A DNA stretch of 29,564 nt from Ruthenibacterium lactatiformans (GTDB lineage Bacteria > Bacillota > Clostridia > Oscillospirales > Ruminococcaceae): assembly GCF_000949455.1 (NCBI RefSeq), contig NZ_JXXK01000040.1, positions 1 to 29,564 on the forward strand, read 5' to 3'. The translations under genes and the position numbers were made by a program. The notes beneath the pieces were generated by a model, which was not told where the DNA came from, did no database searches, and saw nothing but the letters and a program-made list of their open reading frames with translations. Positions 7,527 to 16,235 of this stretch are shown here, piece after piece (within the stretch, counting starts at the first letter, position 1; every line of letters starts with the position of its first letter).

Positions 7527-9596
7527 TCACCTACAGGGCCAGACATACACGGCATGGCTACACGCAGGCAATGTAAATACGGCCTGATTATCCGCCTGTA
7601 CCGTATTTCCAGTAAACAGCTCCGTCAACACGACTCCTGCTGGAAGCCCTGTCAGCGACACATTCTCGGCCTTATCGGAGAAATTCACAGCCAGTACCGC
7701 CTTTTGTGTTTCCGATTCGATATATGAGAGATGGACATGCTCGTCCTTCTGCGCACGTATGCAGGATACCTCCGCTGTTACCTGAGAAATTATTTCCTTC
7801 AACTCCGGCCACAGCTTTTCCAGCAGAACCAACCCTTCAAAATTGTTGAAATAAAGCGTCTTGCCCTTACCATATTCGTGCAGCACCACAGCCGGCGTAC
7901 CATCTTCCATTACAGCCAGCACACAGGCAGACGAATCTGTCAATTCCAGCTCCTGTGTTTCAAATCCCGTGGGCAACACATTACCTCCAACCAGCATGCG
8001 TCCGCCACTGCCCACATCTGCTTCCACTATGCCGAATAGCTTTGACAATGTTTTACCTGGGATTCCTTCCGGCGGTACACAGCCACGATCATCCAGCGCC
8101 CCTATACGGCCGTCCGCGATGAGGATGCCGCCGTTTTCCACATAACGACACAGACTCTGTGCCTGCGTTTCACTTACACAAACAGCCCCCGGTACAATCA
8201 TCACAGGCGTTTCAAAATCATCTTCATTCAGCCTCTCCAAATCTGTCATTTCGGCGGGCATGCCCCAATTCCAAAACAGCTTGTACCAACCCTCCATATT
8301 TTTTGCCCAGAAAGTCTTTCCTGCCACGCCGAACTTCAATAGGCTGTCAAAAAATAGTCTTCCCCCATAACTGTATGCAATACGCACCGCTGGTCTGGAT
8401 ATGCGGAAGTCATCAAACAATTCGCCATTATTATGGATAACCTCCAGCAGGCTGTTCACTGCTATAGCACGCTTATTTGGGCACCCATCTATACGTGTAA
8501 GGCCCCGGCCAGTGGCTTGATACCCATGCAGGAATGGGCGCCAGCGCCACAACTGCATACCTGAAAGTCCGGTGAATACACACATAAGTGTCCAGCTTAC
8601 CAGTTCCTCGCAACTTACTTCGCTGCCTGGCGTCAGCACAGACTGAGTGTGCGTCTGCAGTTCGTTGACGAAATAGAGCTTGTGCGCCTTCCGCGCCGCG
8701 CCCGCTGGAATGGAAAAGTACATCGACAACGTCCAAGGTGTATCCTTGAAATTTTTCCCCCAGCTTTTGGGATAGAAAGTAGCTCCATAGATATCGGGCA
8801 CATAGGCTGTTTCAAATTCGTCACAGTTACGCAGTGTTAAATCATCCACCAGAATCATCGCCGAAGTTCCATCAATCATGATGGGATGTATATAATCATA
8901 TTTCTTTGCTGTGTTGTACAGAAAACGGCAGATCTCCGTCAGACTCTCGGCACGAAATTTTTCATACTCTACCGCAGGCAGCAAGCTGGACCAGATACTG
9001 TAACTGGCGCGTCGCTTTTCCGGCCGCACCTGAGCAAAGCTTTCGTAACGGCGGTACCATTCTTTATTCAGCTTCTCAATGGTACCATATTTTTCACGCA
9101 GCCATTCCTGATATTTGCGGGTTGTCCATTCGTCGTCCGTACGATGGTGGGATTCGTTGAACACGTCCCAGCCGTATACGGCCGGATGATCCTTCAGCGC
9201 AAAGATTGCTTCGCGGAAATATGTATCGAAATAGTCTCGCACCACAGGATGGTTCAGATTCGCCCACAAACTGTTTTCGTTGATCCATGGTCCATACTGA
9301 TCTGCAGATTCCATTTCTGGTGTCTGGGCAGAATCCGGCATGAATTCCTGCGCCTGATTTTGGCCAAACAACTGCAAAATGGCTTTCATACCCAGCTCTT
9401 GGCACAAATCGAGTACATAGCGTGTTTTGCTGAACACCCACTCATGGCTGCTCTTCGCCAGCCACGCATTGCCGATAGGCCACAGGGTTATCAGGTTGAA
9501 GCCGCAGTCCCGCATATTCGTAAGGTCCCGCCGCATTTCCTCATCTGTGTAGTCCTGCTCGATGATATATACTGCTCCAAAGAGGAATTTACTCAT
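7527..9596 (-). CDS. GH42-like clan GH-A glycoside hydrolase, tandem copy 1
   Basis: A 689-residue paralogue of the next gene downstream, with the same three parts: TIM barrel, trimerization-like domain and small C-terminal domain. Acid/base E148 lies in WDVFNESHH and nucleophile E312 in YFVNELQ. The middle of the protein differs from copy 2 (for example RLNEDDFETPV against RLGVGERQVPV), while the first 80 and last 130 residues are nearly identical. ATG 9596 follows AAAGGAG by about nine bases. It starts 16 bp after the response regulator stop, so it is probably in the same transcript as the regulators. Two enzymes with the same fold but different loops may split substrates by linkage or aglycone; that is an inference. 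The glycosidic specificity cannot be read from sequence alone. Confidence 0.85.
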   Translation of the reverse strand: MSKFLFGAVYIIEQDYTDEEMRRDLTNMRDCGFNLITLWPIGNAWLAKSSHEWVFSKTRYVLDLCQELGMKAILQLFGQNQAQEFMPDSAQTPEMESADQYGPWINENSLWANLNHPVVRDYFDTYFREAIFALKDHPAVYGWDVFNESHHRTDDEWTTRKYQEWLREKYGTIEKLNKEWYRRYESFAQVRPEKRRASYSIWSSLLPAVEYEKFRAESLTEICRFLYNTAKKYDYIHPIMIDGTSAMILVDDLTLRNCDEFETAYVPDIYGATFYPKSWGKNFKDTPWTLSMYFSIPAGAARKAHKLYFVNELQTHTQSVLTPGSEVSCEELVSWTLMCVFTGLSGMQLWRWRPFLHGYQATGRGLTRIDGCPNKRAIAVNSLLEVIHNNGELFDDFRISRPAVRIAYSYGGRLFFDSLLKFGVAGKTFWAKNMEGWYKLFWNWGMPAEMTDLERLNEDDFETPVMIVPGAVCVSETQAQSLCRYVENGGILIADGRIGALDDRGCVPPEGIPGKTLSKLFGIVEADVGSGGRMLVGGNVLPTGFETQELELTDSSACVLAVMEDGTPAVVLHEYGKGKTLYFNNFEGLVLLEKLWPELKEIISQVTAEVSCIRAQKDEHVHLSYIESETQKAVLAVNFSDKAENVSLTGLPAGVVLTELFTGNTVQADNQAVFTLPACSHAVYVWPCR

Positions 9597-9612
9597 ATTG
9601 CATGTCTCCTTT

Positions 9613-11220
9613 TCAATGGTTCAACTCCTTAAAGGTGCCCGGCGTATAACCCGTGTACTTTTTGAAGATGAACGCAAAATATTTGTAATCGTTAAAGCCC
9701 ACCTTCGCCGCGATTTCATAAACCTTATCTCCCGGCTGTTGTAGGATAAGAGCCTTTGCTTTTTCAATTCGGAATTTATTCAACCATTCGGTGAAGTTCT
9801 CTCCCGTTTCCTGCTTAAATATTTTACTGAAATAATTCGGTGTCACGTATACGGCGGCAGCCACGTCCGAAACCTGAATACTCTCGGCATAGTGCGCCTG
9901 CACATATTCGATGCTGTCTCGTACAGTATGTCGGTAGTTGCTTCCTCTCCTCTCTTCCAGCGCCCGCATCGCACGTGAATATACATTTTTTACAAACATC
10001 CTGATTTCATCTAGCGTCTCGTAGCATTCAATCTCATCCACGATATGAGAATTTTGACCAAACGCCTCTTTCAATGTGATTTGGTCATCTGACAAAGCAC
10101 GCAGTGCTGGCAACAACAATACAACACCGAACTGCCGTACTGCTTTGCGCGTATATGCTCCACTGGAAAAATACGTTTCGAATATCTCATCCAATTTCTT
10201 CTGTACATCCAGACTCTTATTCATTGCGACAGCCTCTTTTAAGGCGTCTTCATCTGCACGCGCCAGAAGCACTGTTCCGTTTCCAGCATCCTCGGGCATG
10301 TCTCCTGCTAAAATCACCTGGTTTTTTCCTGTACATACTTTACGATCCAGGGCTTCACACGCACGGATACCTGAAGCACGCAATTCCTTCAGCGTATCTG
10401 CGCATGTACCAACGGCTGCTGTAACTGTGAAGTGGAAAAAGCGCTGAGTATAAAATTGGATCTGCTTGCAGGCTTCCACGACATCATCGAGCGTGCTCTG
10501 TTCCATACATATCACACCTAGGAGACTGCTTTCAGCCAACAGATAACCGAAAGCCGCAGAACCCAGTGCGCTCAACAGCTCTTCCGCAATATTCAGCACC
10601 GAATAACGCATTAATGTATCACTGCCCGGCACGGGCGCACGCTGGCCCCAATCGTCAATATCTAAAGCCACAGCCATATACTGCGGCCCATCCAAGGGAA
10701 TGCCCAACTCTTTCCCGTCTCGAAAAAAAGTCTCCTCTGTTATGCGGTCTGCCAAAAAATCGCGCAGGCATGCACCGCGCATCACTGGTAGATTGCGCGC
10801 TAGTACCTGCTGCGTGGCAATTTGACGCATTTTCTCTTCCCTCTTTGCGTTAATATCGGTGCACAGACGCTGCATCAATCTTTCCAGTTCATCCACACGT
10901 ACTGGTTTGAGCAAATAATCCATTACACCAATCTGAATGGCCTGCTGCATATACTCAAAATCACTGTATCCCGTCAACAGAACAACCCGCGTGTCCGGGC
11001 GTTTCTTCAATAGTTCCCGCGCAAACTCTAGGCCGCCGATGATCGGCATTTTGATGTCTGTGATTACGATGTCAGGGCGCAACAGCAGTGAGCGGTTCAG
11101 TGCATCTCGCCCATTTGCCGCCTCGCCTACTACTTCGATATCCAAGACGCCCCAATCTACTACATTAGCAATGCCGCTGCGTATCACCGCTTCATCGTCA
11201 ACAATCATCAATTTCAGCAT
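9613..11220 (-). CDS. AraC-type response regulator (YesN-like)
   Basis: A 535-residue two-component response regulator. The receiver domain (1-120) has acidic residues D8 and D9, phospho-acceptor D55 in IVITDIKMP, T83 and K105 in DYLLKP. A poorly conserved middle region (about 130-420) follows, and an AraC helix-turn-helix pair closes the protein (about 433-535; VTPNYFSKIFKQETGENF, then VGFNDYKYFAFIFKKYTGYTPG). This layout is that of YesN-type regulators, which activate neighbouring sugar transport and hydrolase genes. The ATG at 11220 lies inside the end of the kinase gene (23-bp overlap), so the two are translationally coupled. It probably binds near the solute-binding protein promoter upstream of 16235. 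Confidence 0.93.
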   Translation of the reverse strand: MLKLMIVDDEAVIRSGIANVVDWGVLDIEVVGEAANGRDALNRSLLLRPDIVITDIKMPIIGGLEFARELLKKRPDTRVVLLTGYSDFEYMQQAIQIGVMDYLLKPVRVDELERLMQRLCTDINAKREEKMRQIATQQVLARNLPVMRGACLRDFLADRITEETFFRDGKELGIPLDGPQYMAVALDIDDWGQRAPVPGSDTLMRYSVLNIAEELLSALGSAAFGYLLAESSLLGVICMEQSTLDDVVEACKQIQFYTQRFFHFTVTAAVGTCADTLKELRASGIRACEALDRKVCTGKNQVILAGDMPEDAGNGTVLLARADEDALKEAVAMNKSLDVQKKLDEIFETYFSSGAYTRKAVRQFGVVLLLPALRALSDDQITLKEAFGQNSHIVDEIECYETLDEIRMFVKNVYSRAMRALEERRGSNYRHTVRDSIEYVQAHYAESIQVSDVAAAVYVTPNYFSKIFKQETGENFTEWLNKFRIEKAKALILQQPGDKVYEIAAKVGFNDYKYFAFIFKKYTGYTPGTFKELNH

Positions 11221-12961
11221 TCGTTCTTTGCTCCTTTCTCAGCGGCTGGATAACGACCGCTGTCAGGCCGCCGGTTTCGTTTGCCTCAAAATGTAGACCA
11301 TACTTCTTGCCAAAGCACAACTGAATGCGGCTGTGCAGCCCTGCAATAGCAAACCCCCGTTTCCCACTGGAATAGGATTCCAGCAGACGATTCACCTCTT
11401 CCACATCGCATGCGATGCCGTCATCCGACACGCGGTAAATCAGACACCCCTGTTCGCTATATATTTGCACACGGATGCTCCCGGTTGCGCCTTTGGGCTC
11501 AATGCCATGGAAAATAGCGTTTTCAATTAAGGGCTGAAGTGCAAAATTAACTGTCTCACAGTTCTCCAGTCCATCTTCTACCTCAAGCTGAAAATCGATG
11601 GTATCGGAATAACGGCATTCCTGTATCATCAGATAATTGTGTGTGTATTCCAACTCTTTTGACACGCTGACGACGCGGCTATCCGTTTCTACCGCAGAGC
11701 GAAATAACTGAGACAGTGCCTCCACCAAGCGGCAGGTCTCAGGGGCGTCCTCCATACGACTCATCCAGCAAATGGTATCGAATGTGTTGTAAAGAAAATG
11801 TGGGTTGATATACGCCTGCAGTGCCTTAATCTGCGCATCCTTTTCTCGCAGCTGGAACAAATATACATCATTAAGCAGTTCGTGAATGCGGCGGGACATC
11901 TTGTTGAAAGAACAGGCGAGCACTGCAGTTTCATCGTTGCCCGCTTCCGAGATTGTAAGATCATAATTGTTTTCTTCCAACCTTTTCATAGAATCTGTGA
12001 CCGTGGTGAGAGGGCGCAGGACCATTGCCGAAAACAACCGTGCAAGAATCGCACTGACAATGAATAGCACTGCACAGAGCGTTACCAGCATCATTAAGAA
12101 TGAAAACTGCTGTTCCCTTTGACCCATACCTGACAAGGGGCTACTGCTCACCAGATACCAGTTTGGATAGTTCAGGCGGTAATATGTGAGCTGCACCACT
12201 TTATCCTCCAGCTGTGCCTGTTGCGTTCCTTCTGCTCCAGCAAGCACAAAATCCTTTCCGAACAAATCCACCACGCTTTTCCCTTCACGAATCTGCTCCG
12301 AAGCAATGATAACGTTACCGTTTTCCACCAACATATTTTCCATCTGCTCCACGCCACCACTATCTAAAAGCTGCGTAAAGTTCACAACAGGAACGCAGAG
12401 CTGCACATACCCCAGCGTTTTGGATAGGTCGTTGACGTCTCGCACCCGGCGCGCAAAAACATAGGCCTCTTTAATGGAAAAATAGCCACGCTCGGCCTGT
12501 CCTACGAATGTAAGATGCCCGTTGCTTTCATCTGCTGCCCGCTTTTGTGAGTCGGTAAGGTCTCCGTAAGCCGACCCAGAGCGAAAGTAAAGGCCGTCCT
12601 CCCTCAGTACATGCAACTCGGAGATATACTTGTCATAGGTGAGATGATTGGTGAGAAAACCAGAAAGATTCAGCGCCGCCGCGCCAGACGCGGCCTTATT
12701 ATCCGCTGTGAGGTAGTGGTATACGGCGCTCTGCTGAAACAACTCCAGAGAATTGTTTTTCAAATCCTCCAGCATATACTCCAATGCGGTGGCTGTTTTG
12801 TTCGCAGCAGTAGCATTGGACTGCATAATACGCTCAGAAAGCGAACGTGCATTGAGCATATATGCAGTACCCGCCACCACCACAAGTGGCAACGCTACTA
12901 AAAGCAGGATGATGCACTGCAATTTGTATCGCAGGCTGAAGAAAAACGGTTTCTTTTTCAT
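11198..12961 (-). CDS. YesM-like membrane sensor histidine kinase
   Basis: A 587-residue membrane sensor kinase of the LytS/YesM class. A first transmembrane helix (about 13-36), an extracellular sensor region (about 37-285), a second helix (about 287-310) and a HAMP linker (about 311-365) are visible. The phosphorylated histidine is H388 in YINPHFLYN, the His_kinase family motif. The ATP-binding domain shows LQPLIENAIFHG (about 475-486) and a glycine-rich end (SGKRGFAIAGLHSRI). ATG at 12961 was taken because TAGGAGG lies seven bases before it. It likely senses an oligosaccharide or a substrate-loaded binding protein and phosphorylates the AraC-type regulator encoded just after it. It lies between transporter and hydrolase genes, within one long same-strand cluster. 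Confidence 0.92.
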   Translation of the reverse strand: MKKKPFFFSLRYKLQCIILLLVALPLVVVAGTAYMLNARSLSERIMQSNATAANKTATALEYMLEDLKNNSLELFQQSAVYHYLTADNKAASGAAALNLSGFLTNHLTYDKYISELHVLREDGLYFRSGSAYGDLTDSQKRAADESNGHLTFVGQAERGYFSIKEAYVFARRVRDVNDLSKTLGYVQLCVPVVNFTQLLDSGGVEQMENMLVENGNVIIASEQIREGKSVVDLFGKDFVLAGAEGTQQAQLEDKVVQLTYYRLNYPNWYLVSSSPLSGMGQREQQFSFLMMLVTLCAVLFIVSAILARLFSAMVLRPLTTVTDSMKRLEENNYDLTISEAGNDETAVLACSFNKMSRRIHELLNDVYLFQLREKDAQIKALQAYINPHFLYNTFDTICWMSRMEDAPETCRLVEALSQLFRSAVETDSRVVSVSKELEYTHNYLMIQECRYSDTIDFQLEVEDGLENCETVNFALQPLIENAIFHGIEPKGATGSIRVQIYSEQGCLIYRVSDDGIACDVEEVNRLLESYSSGKRGFAIAGLHSRIQLCFGKKYGLHFEANETGGLTAVVIQPLRKEQRTNAEIDDC

Positions 12962-12993
12962 GTCCGTGCCTCCTAATATCATTCCTGTCTTTT

Positions 12994-13022
12994 ATTGTAA
13001 AAGGCACCCAAGCAAAATACAA
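12994..13022 (-). promoter_or_regulatory. Candidate promoter for the kinase-regulator genes
   Basis: On the minus strand TTGTAT (13022-13017) and TACAAT (12999-12994) are separated by exactly 17 bp and end 33 bp before the kinase ATG. The -10 matches consensus at five of six positions and the -35 at three. It would give regulators a basal supply separate from the transporter operon. Confidence 0.4.
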
Positions 13023-13052
13023 ACTATTTTTCACGGACGGCTTTGGAATGAC

Positions 13053-13913
13053 TCATCCCTTTACCGCACCTGCCACCATCCCTTTCATAATCTGATTATA
13101 GAAGCACAGATAGATGACGATGACAGGAATTGAGGCAATCGTAAGCGCCGCAAATAGCAACACATAGCTTGTCGCGTAAGCGCCACGAAAATATGTCAGG
13201 CCGATGGGGACCGTCTTATACTTATTGTTACTGATAAGTACCAATGCCAGAGGAAACTCGTTCCATGTATTGAGGAACGTGAGGATAGCGGAAGTGGCCA
13301 ATACCGGCTTGCACACCGGCATAATGATGGAAAACATCGAGCGTACATGGCTGCAGCCATCAATATAGGATGCCTCTTCCAGTTCAACAGGAATACCGCG
13401 CACATAACTTTCCACAAGGAAAATGGCCATGGGAAGTGCGAAAGCGATATACGGCAATAACAGAGTAAACACTTTGTTAACAAGATGCATGTATTTGAAT
13501 TCGATAAAAATAGGTAACAACAGAGCATAGATGGGGATAAGCATACCAGCCATAAACAGGAAATAAATGGCGTTGCGTCCACGGAAGTGGAAACGCGACA
13601 AGCAGTATCCAATGGTGAACGCCAGCAACAAAGTAAGCACTGTTGTGAGCACACTGTTAAGCAGGCTGTTGACGGCATAAGTACCCATATTTCCCGCAAT
13701 AAATGCCTTGACGTAGTTACCCCACTGTGGTGACTCCGGCAGCGCAAGGATATCCAGTGCGAATTCCTTATCTGTTTTCAGAGAAGAGTAAATCATCCAT
13801 ATGACCGGGGCGATGCATGTGATTGACAGCGCCCAGCACAGTACATTTGCCACAAGGCTGGAAGCGCCATTTTTTAGTTTAGAGGTGACCGGATTATATG
13901 TAGTATTAATCAT
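13053..13913 (-). CDS. CUT1 ABC sugar transporter permease, MalG type
   Basis: A 286-residue inner-membrane permease with six hydrophobic segments. The EAA loop that contacts the ATPase is at about 177-200 (VELEEASYIDGCSHVRSMF followed by IIMPVCKP). The N-terminus with SLKTDKEF after the first helix and the short C-terminus are typical of the MalG half of carbohydrate-uptake (CUT1) transporters. The ATG at 13913 overlaps the end of the other permease gene by 8 bp, with GGAGGGAGG upstream in that gene's coding sequence. It forms the channel together with the MalF-type partner. No ATPase gene is present in the cluster. Confidence 0.93.
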   Translation of the reverse strand: MINTTYNPVTSKLKNGASSLVANVLCWALSITCIAPVIWMIYSSLKTDKEFALDILALPESPQWGNYVKAFIAGNMGTYAVNSLLNSVLTTVLTLLLAFTIGYCLSRFHFRGRNAIYFLFMAGMLIPIYALLLPIFIEFKYMHLVNKVFTLLLPYIAFALPMAIFLVESYVRGIPVELEEASYIDGCSHVRSMFSIIMPVCKPVLATSAILTFLNTWNEFPLALVLISNNKYKTVPIGLTYFRGAYATSYVLLFAALTIASIPVIVIYLCFYNQIMKGMVAGAVKG

Positions 13914-14793
13914 TGTCCCTTTTCCTCCCTCCTACCAGCTTACTGACAGCCACCAGCAGCAAACTGAGCACCAATATACCGATAGCGCATGCACTGCCGT
14001 AACCGTATCGCTGCCGCACAAACGACATCTTATAAGCATACAACGCCACGACCATAGAACTTGTGCCGGGGCCACCGCCCGTCATTGCATAAATTTGATC
14101 GAATGTTTTCATATTTCCGGAAATGCATAGGATAATTGTTACCACAACGGTACTTTTGATCATTGGCAGCACGATGAAACAGGAACGCCTCCAACCGTTT
14201 GCACCGTCCAATTCTGCGCATTCCAGTACACTAGCGTCGATGCTTTGGATTGCCCCCAACAGGATGACCATGTAATATCCAATCCACTGCCAAATTTTAG
14301 GCGCTGCCAAGGATTGGATGATAATATTGGGGTCATCCAACCAAGGTTGTATCCAACTTTCCAAGCCAAACATATCAAGGAATTTGTTCAAAAGGCCATA
14401 ATCCTTGTTGTAGATGATCTGCCACAGATACGCAACTACGATGCTGGACAAAATGACCGGAAAAAAGATGACCGTACGATGGAAATTTTTGAAACGCACC
14501 ACACGCGAAGTGAGCAGCATGGAAAGCACAAACGCGATACCGATCTGGCCTATCACAGAATAAATTACGAACAGAATATTATTCCAAAAAGCCTGCCAAA
14601 AATTTTTATCTTTTAGTAGCTCTATATAATTCTGCAGAGCGATAAACGTTTTGTTGATGCCGCCGTCCCAGTTGAACAGGCTGAAATAAAACGCTACGCC
14701 CAGCGGCACAATACAGCACATCACAAACAGCAGTACGCCTGGGATCAAAAGTGCCGCCAGCGTCAGCTTTTTGGGCTTTATCTTATTGTACAC
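13906..14793 (-). CDS. CUT1 ABC sugar transporter permease, MalF type
   Basis: A 295-residue permease with six predicted membrane segments and the EAA loop at about 190-211 (LECAELDGANGWRRSCFIVLP). The N-terminus (LLIPGVLLFVMCCIVPLGVAFYFSLF) is typical of MalF-type permeases of oligosaccharide transporters. It starts with GTG at 14793, seven bases after GGAGGG. It lies downstream of the solute-binding protein gene, separated from it by a strong stem-loop, so it is probably made in smaller amounts than the binding protein. It works with the MalG-type permease encoded by the overlapping next gene. Confidence 0.93.
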   Translation of the reverse strand: MYNKIKPKKLTLAALLIPGVLLFVMCCIVPLGVAFYFSLFNWDGGINKTFIALQNYIELLKDKNFWQAFWNNILFVIYSVIGQIGIAFVLSMLLTSRVVRFKNFHRTVIFFPVILSSIVVAYLWQIIYNKDYGLLNKFLDMFGLESWIQPWLDDPNIIIQSLAAPKIWQWIGYYMVILLGAIQSIDASVLECAELDGANGWRRSCFIVLPMIKSTVVVTIILCISGNMKTFDQIYAMTGGGPGTSSMVVALYAYKMSFVRQRYGYGSACAIGILVLSLLLVAVSKLVGGRKRDND

Positions 14794-14813
14794 GGCGTTC
14801 CCTCCAATTTTTT

Positions 14814-14850
14814 AAAAAACCGCACGGCCTTCTCGAAAGACCGTGCGGCA
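14814..14850 (-). terminator. Stem-loop terminator between binding protein and permeases
   Basis: CCGCACGG (14820-14827) pairs perfectly with CCGTGCGG (14841-14848); read on the minus strand the hairpin is followed by TTTTTT (14819-14814). It sits between the binding-protein stop and the permease GTG. In sugar ABC operons such a partial terminator raises the ratio of binding protein to permease. Confidence 0.8.
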
Positions 14851-14882
14851 CATTGTCAGTCTTGATTATTTACGCCCCAGTC

Positions 14883-16235
14883 TCAGCCGTTTTCCATCTC
14901 ATACTGATTCTGCAACTCCTGAGCCAGCGTCTCAGCTGTCTTGGTGTTGTTCAGAATCTCCTGCAAGCCAGACTGCATGACGTCCATAAGTCCAGAGGAC
15001 AGCTGATGATCATATACCGGAATAAAGCGACGTCCATCGATGAATTCAAAATACTGAGCAGCCATCACAGCAGATTCATCCAGCGTATAATCGTCTGCGC
15101 TATATGCGGAAACAACACCGCTCATCGCGCATTGCGTAGCAAACTCAGGGCCTACAACCGTAGTAAGAAAATCCACTACAACCTCACGCTTAGATTCGTC
15201 CAGCTTGGAGTTCACGGCAAAGCCCCAGCCAGAGCCGCCGGTGATTACTTCAGCCTCGCCCTTGCCGCCCTCCACAGTAGGCATCGCGGCAAACTTCACA
15301 ACAGCTTTCATATCGTCTTCCATATTGGCGTCCAGCGCAGACACAGCCCAACTGCCGTCGAACATTATAGCAGCTTGGCCATTCATGAACGCGGCACGCT
15401 GTGCATCGCCGTCGATGCTGTTGACATCGCTATTGAAAGCACCAGTGGCTGCTAGGTCATACAGGCTTTGCAGAGACAACACAAATTCCTCGTCCGTAAA
15501 TTTGGAACCAGTATTATTACGCAGACTCTGGTACCATTCGTCTCCTGTACACCGGTTACCCAGCGTTGACATAATGACGGATTCTGCCGGCCACAACGGA
15601 GAGTTGCCCAGCTCAATGGGCGTGATGCCGGCAGCACTCAGTTTCTCGCAAGCTTCGATCAATCCATCCCATGTGGTGGGGAATTCCGTGATGCCAGCCT
15701 GCTCGAACAATGCCGAGTTATAGAAAACAAAAGTATTCGTTACTTGATAAGGAACGGCATAAGTGCCGTCACCGATTTCAAAGTTTGAGAATACACCGTC
15801 ACGGAAACCGTCTACCCATTCGGAATTCTCACTGAGTATATCGGTAAGATCCATCACGTAGCCGTTTTCTACAAAGCTTTTAGCCATCTGGCCTTTCATC
15901 TGAAAAATATCGGGCAACTCATCAGCAGCAGCCAGTGTCTGTACTTTGGTTCCCATATCTGCGGTATTCAACGTTTCTTCCTCAATAGTTACATTGGGAT
16001 GCTCCTGTTTGAATACTTCGAGACGGGCACGAAATGCTTCCGTCATGCCTTCACCCTCAACGAACTGGTCCATCAATGTCAGTGTGATGGGCTCATCTGT
16101 TGCGGTAGATGTAGCTGATCCAGATGTACCGCCCGTGGACACCATGCTACCGCCGGAAGCAGCCGTGTCGCTACATCCAACACAACTCAGAGCCATGGCT
16201 GCAGCCAAGGCAAATGCTAGTAACTTTTTACGCAT
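14883..16235 (-). CDS. Sugar ABC transporter solute-binding lipoprotein
   Basis: A 450-residue extracellular solute-binding protein (cluster B/CUT1 type). The N-terminus is a lipoprotein signal: two lysines, a hydrophobic core and cysteines in MALSCVGCSD; C21 or C18 is the likely lipidated residue. A Ser/Thr/Gly-rich linker (about 22-48) follows. The mature part shows features of this family: TLMDQFVEGEGM start strand, PDIFQM, YAVPYQVTN (about 163), AFMNGQAAIMFDGSWAV (about 280-296) and GGSGWGFAVN (about 333-342). ATG 16235 has AAGGAGG eight bases upstream. It is the first gene of the uptake operon and would capture an oligosaccharide outside the cell; its ligand is inferred from the hydrolases only. 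Confidence 0.94.
   Translation of the reverse strand: MRKKLLAFALAAAMALSCVGCSDTAASGGSMVSTGGTSGSATSTATDEPITLTLMDQFVEGEGMTEAFRARLEVFKQEHPNVTIEEETLNTADMGTKVQTLAAADELPDIFQMKGQMAKSFVENGYVMDLTDILSENSEWVDGFRDGVFSNFEIGDGTYAVPYQVTNTFVFYNSALFEQAGITEFPTTWDGLIEACEKLSAAGITPIELGNSPLWPAESVIMSTLGNRCTGDEWYQSLRNNTGSKFTDEEFVLSLQSLYDLAATGAFNSDVNSIDGDAQRAAFMNGQAAIMFDGSWAVSALDANMEDDMKAVVKFAAMPTVEGGKGEAEVITGGSGWGFAVNSKLDESKREVVVDFLTTVVGPEFATQCAMSGVVSAYSADDYTLDESAVMAAQYFEFIDGRRFIPVYDHQLSSGLMDVMQSGLQEILNNTKTAETLAQELQNQYEMENG

Larger units (their letters stand above)
5350..9596 (-). repeat. Tandem gene duplication with mosaic identity
   Basis: Two 2,070-bp genes lie head to tail, offset by 2,177-2,180 bp. Positions 7172-7380 and 9352-9560 (5' part of the genes) are identical over 209 bp. 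Positions 5363-5591 and 7543-7771 (3' part) differ at only two sites. Between these blocks the copies diverge strongly, for example around 6180-6330 against 8360-8510, where many codons differ. The ends therefore look recently homogenised while the middle does not. Confidence 0.9.

Noticed and set aside
8886..9632. Plus-strand 248-codon frame opposite hydrolase copy 1
   Set aside because: Antisense shadow of a conserved enzyme; a similar shadow occurs in the duplicate.
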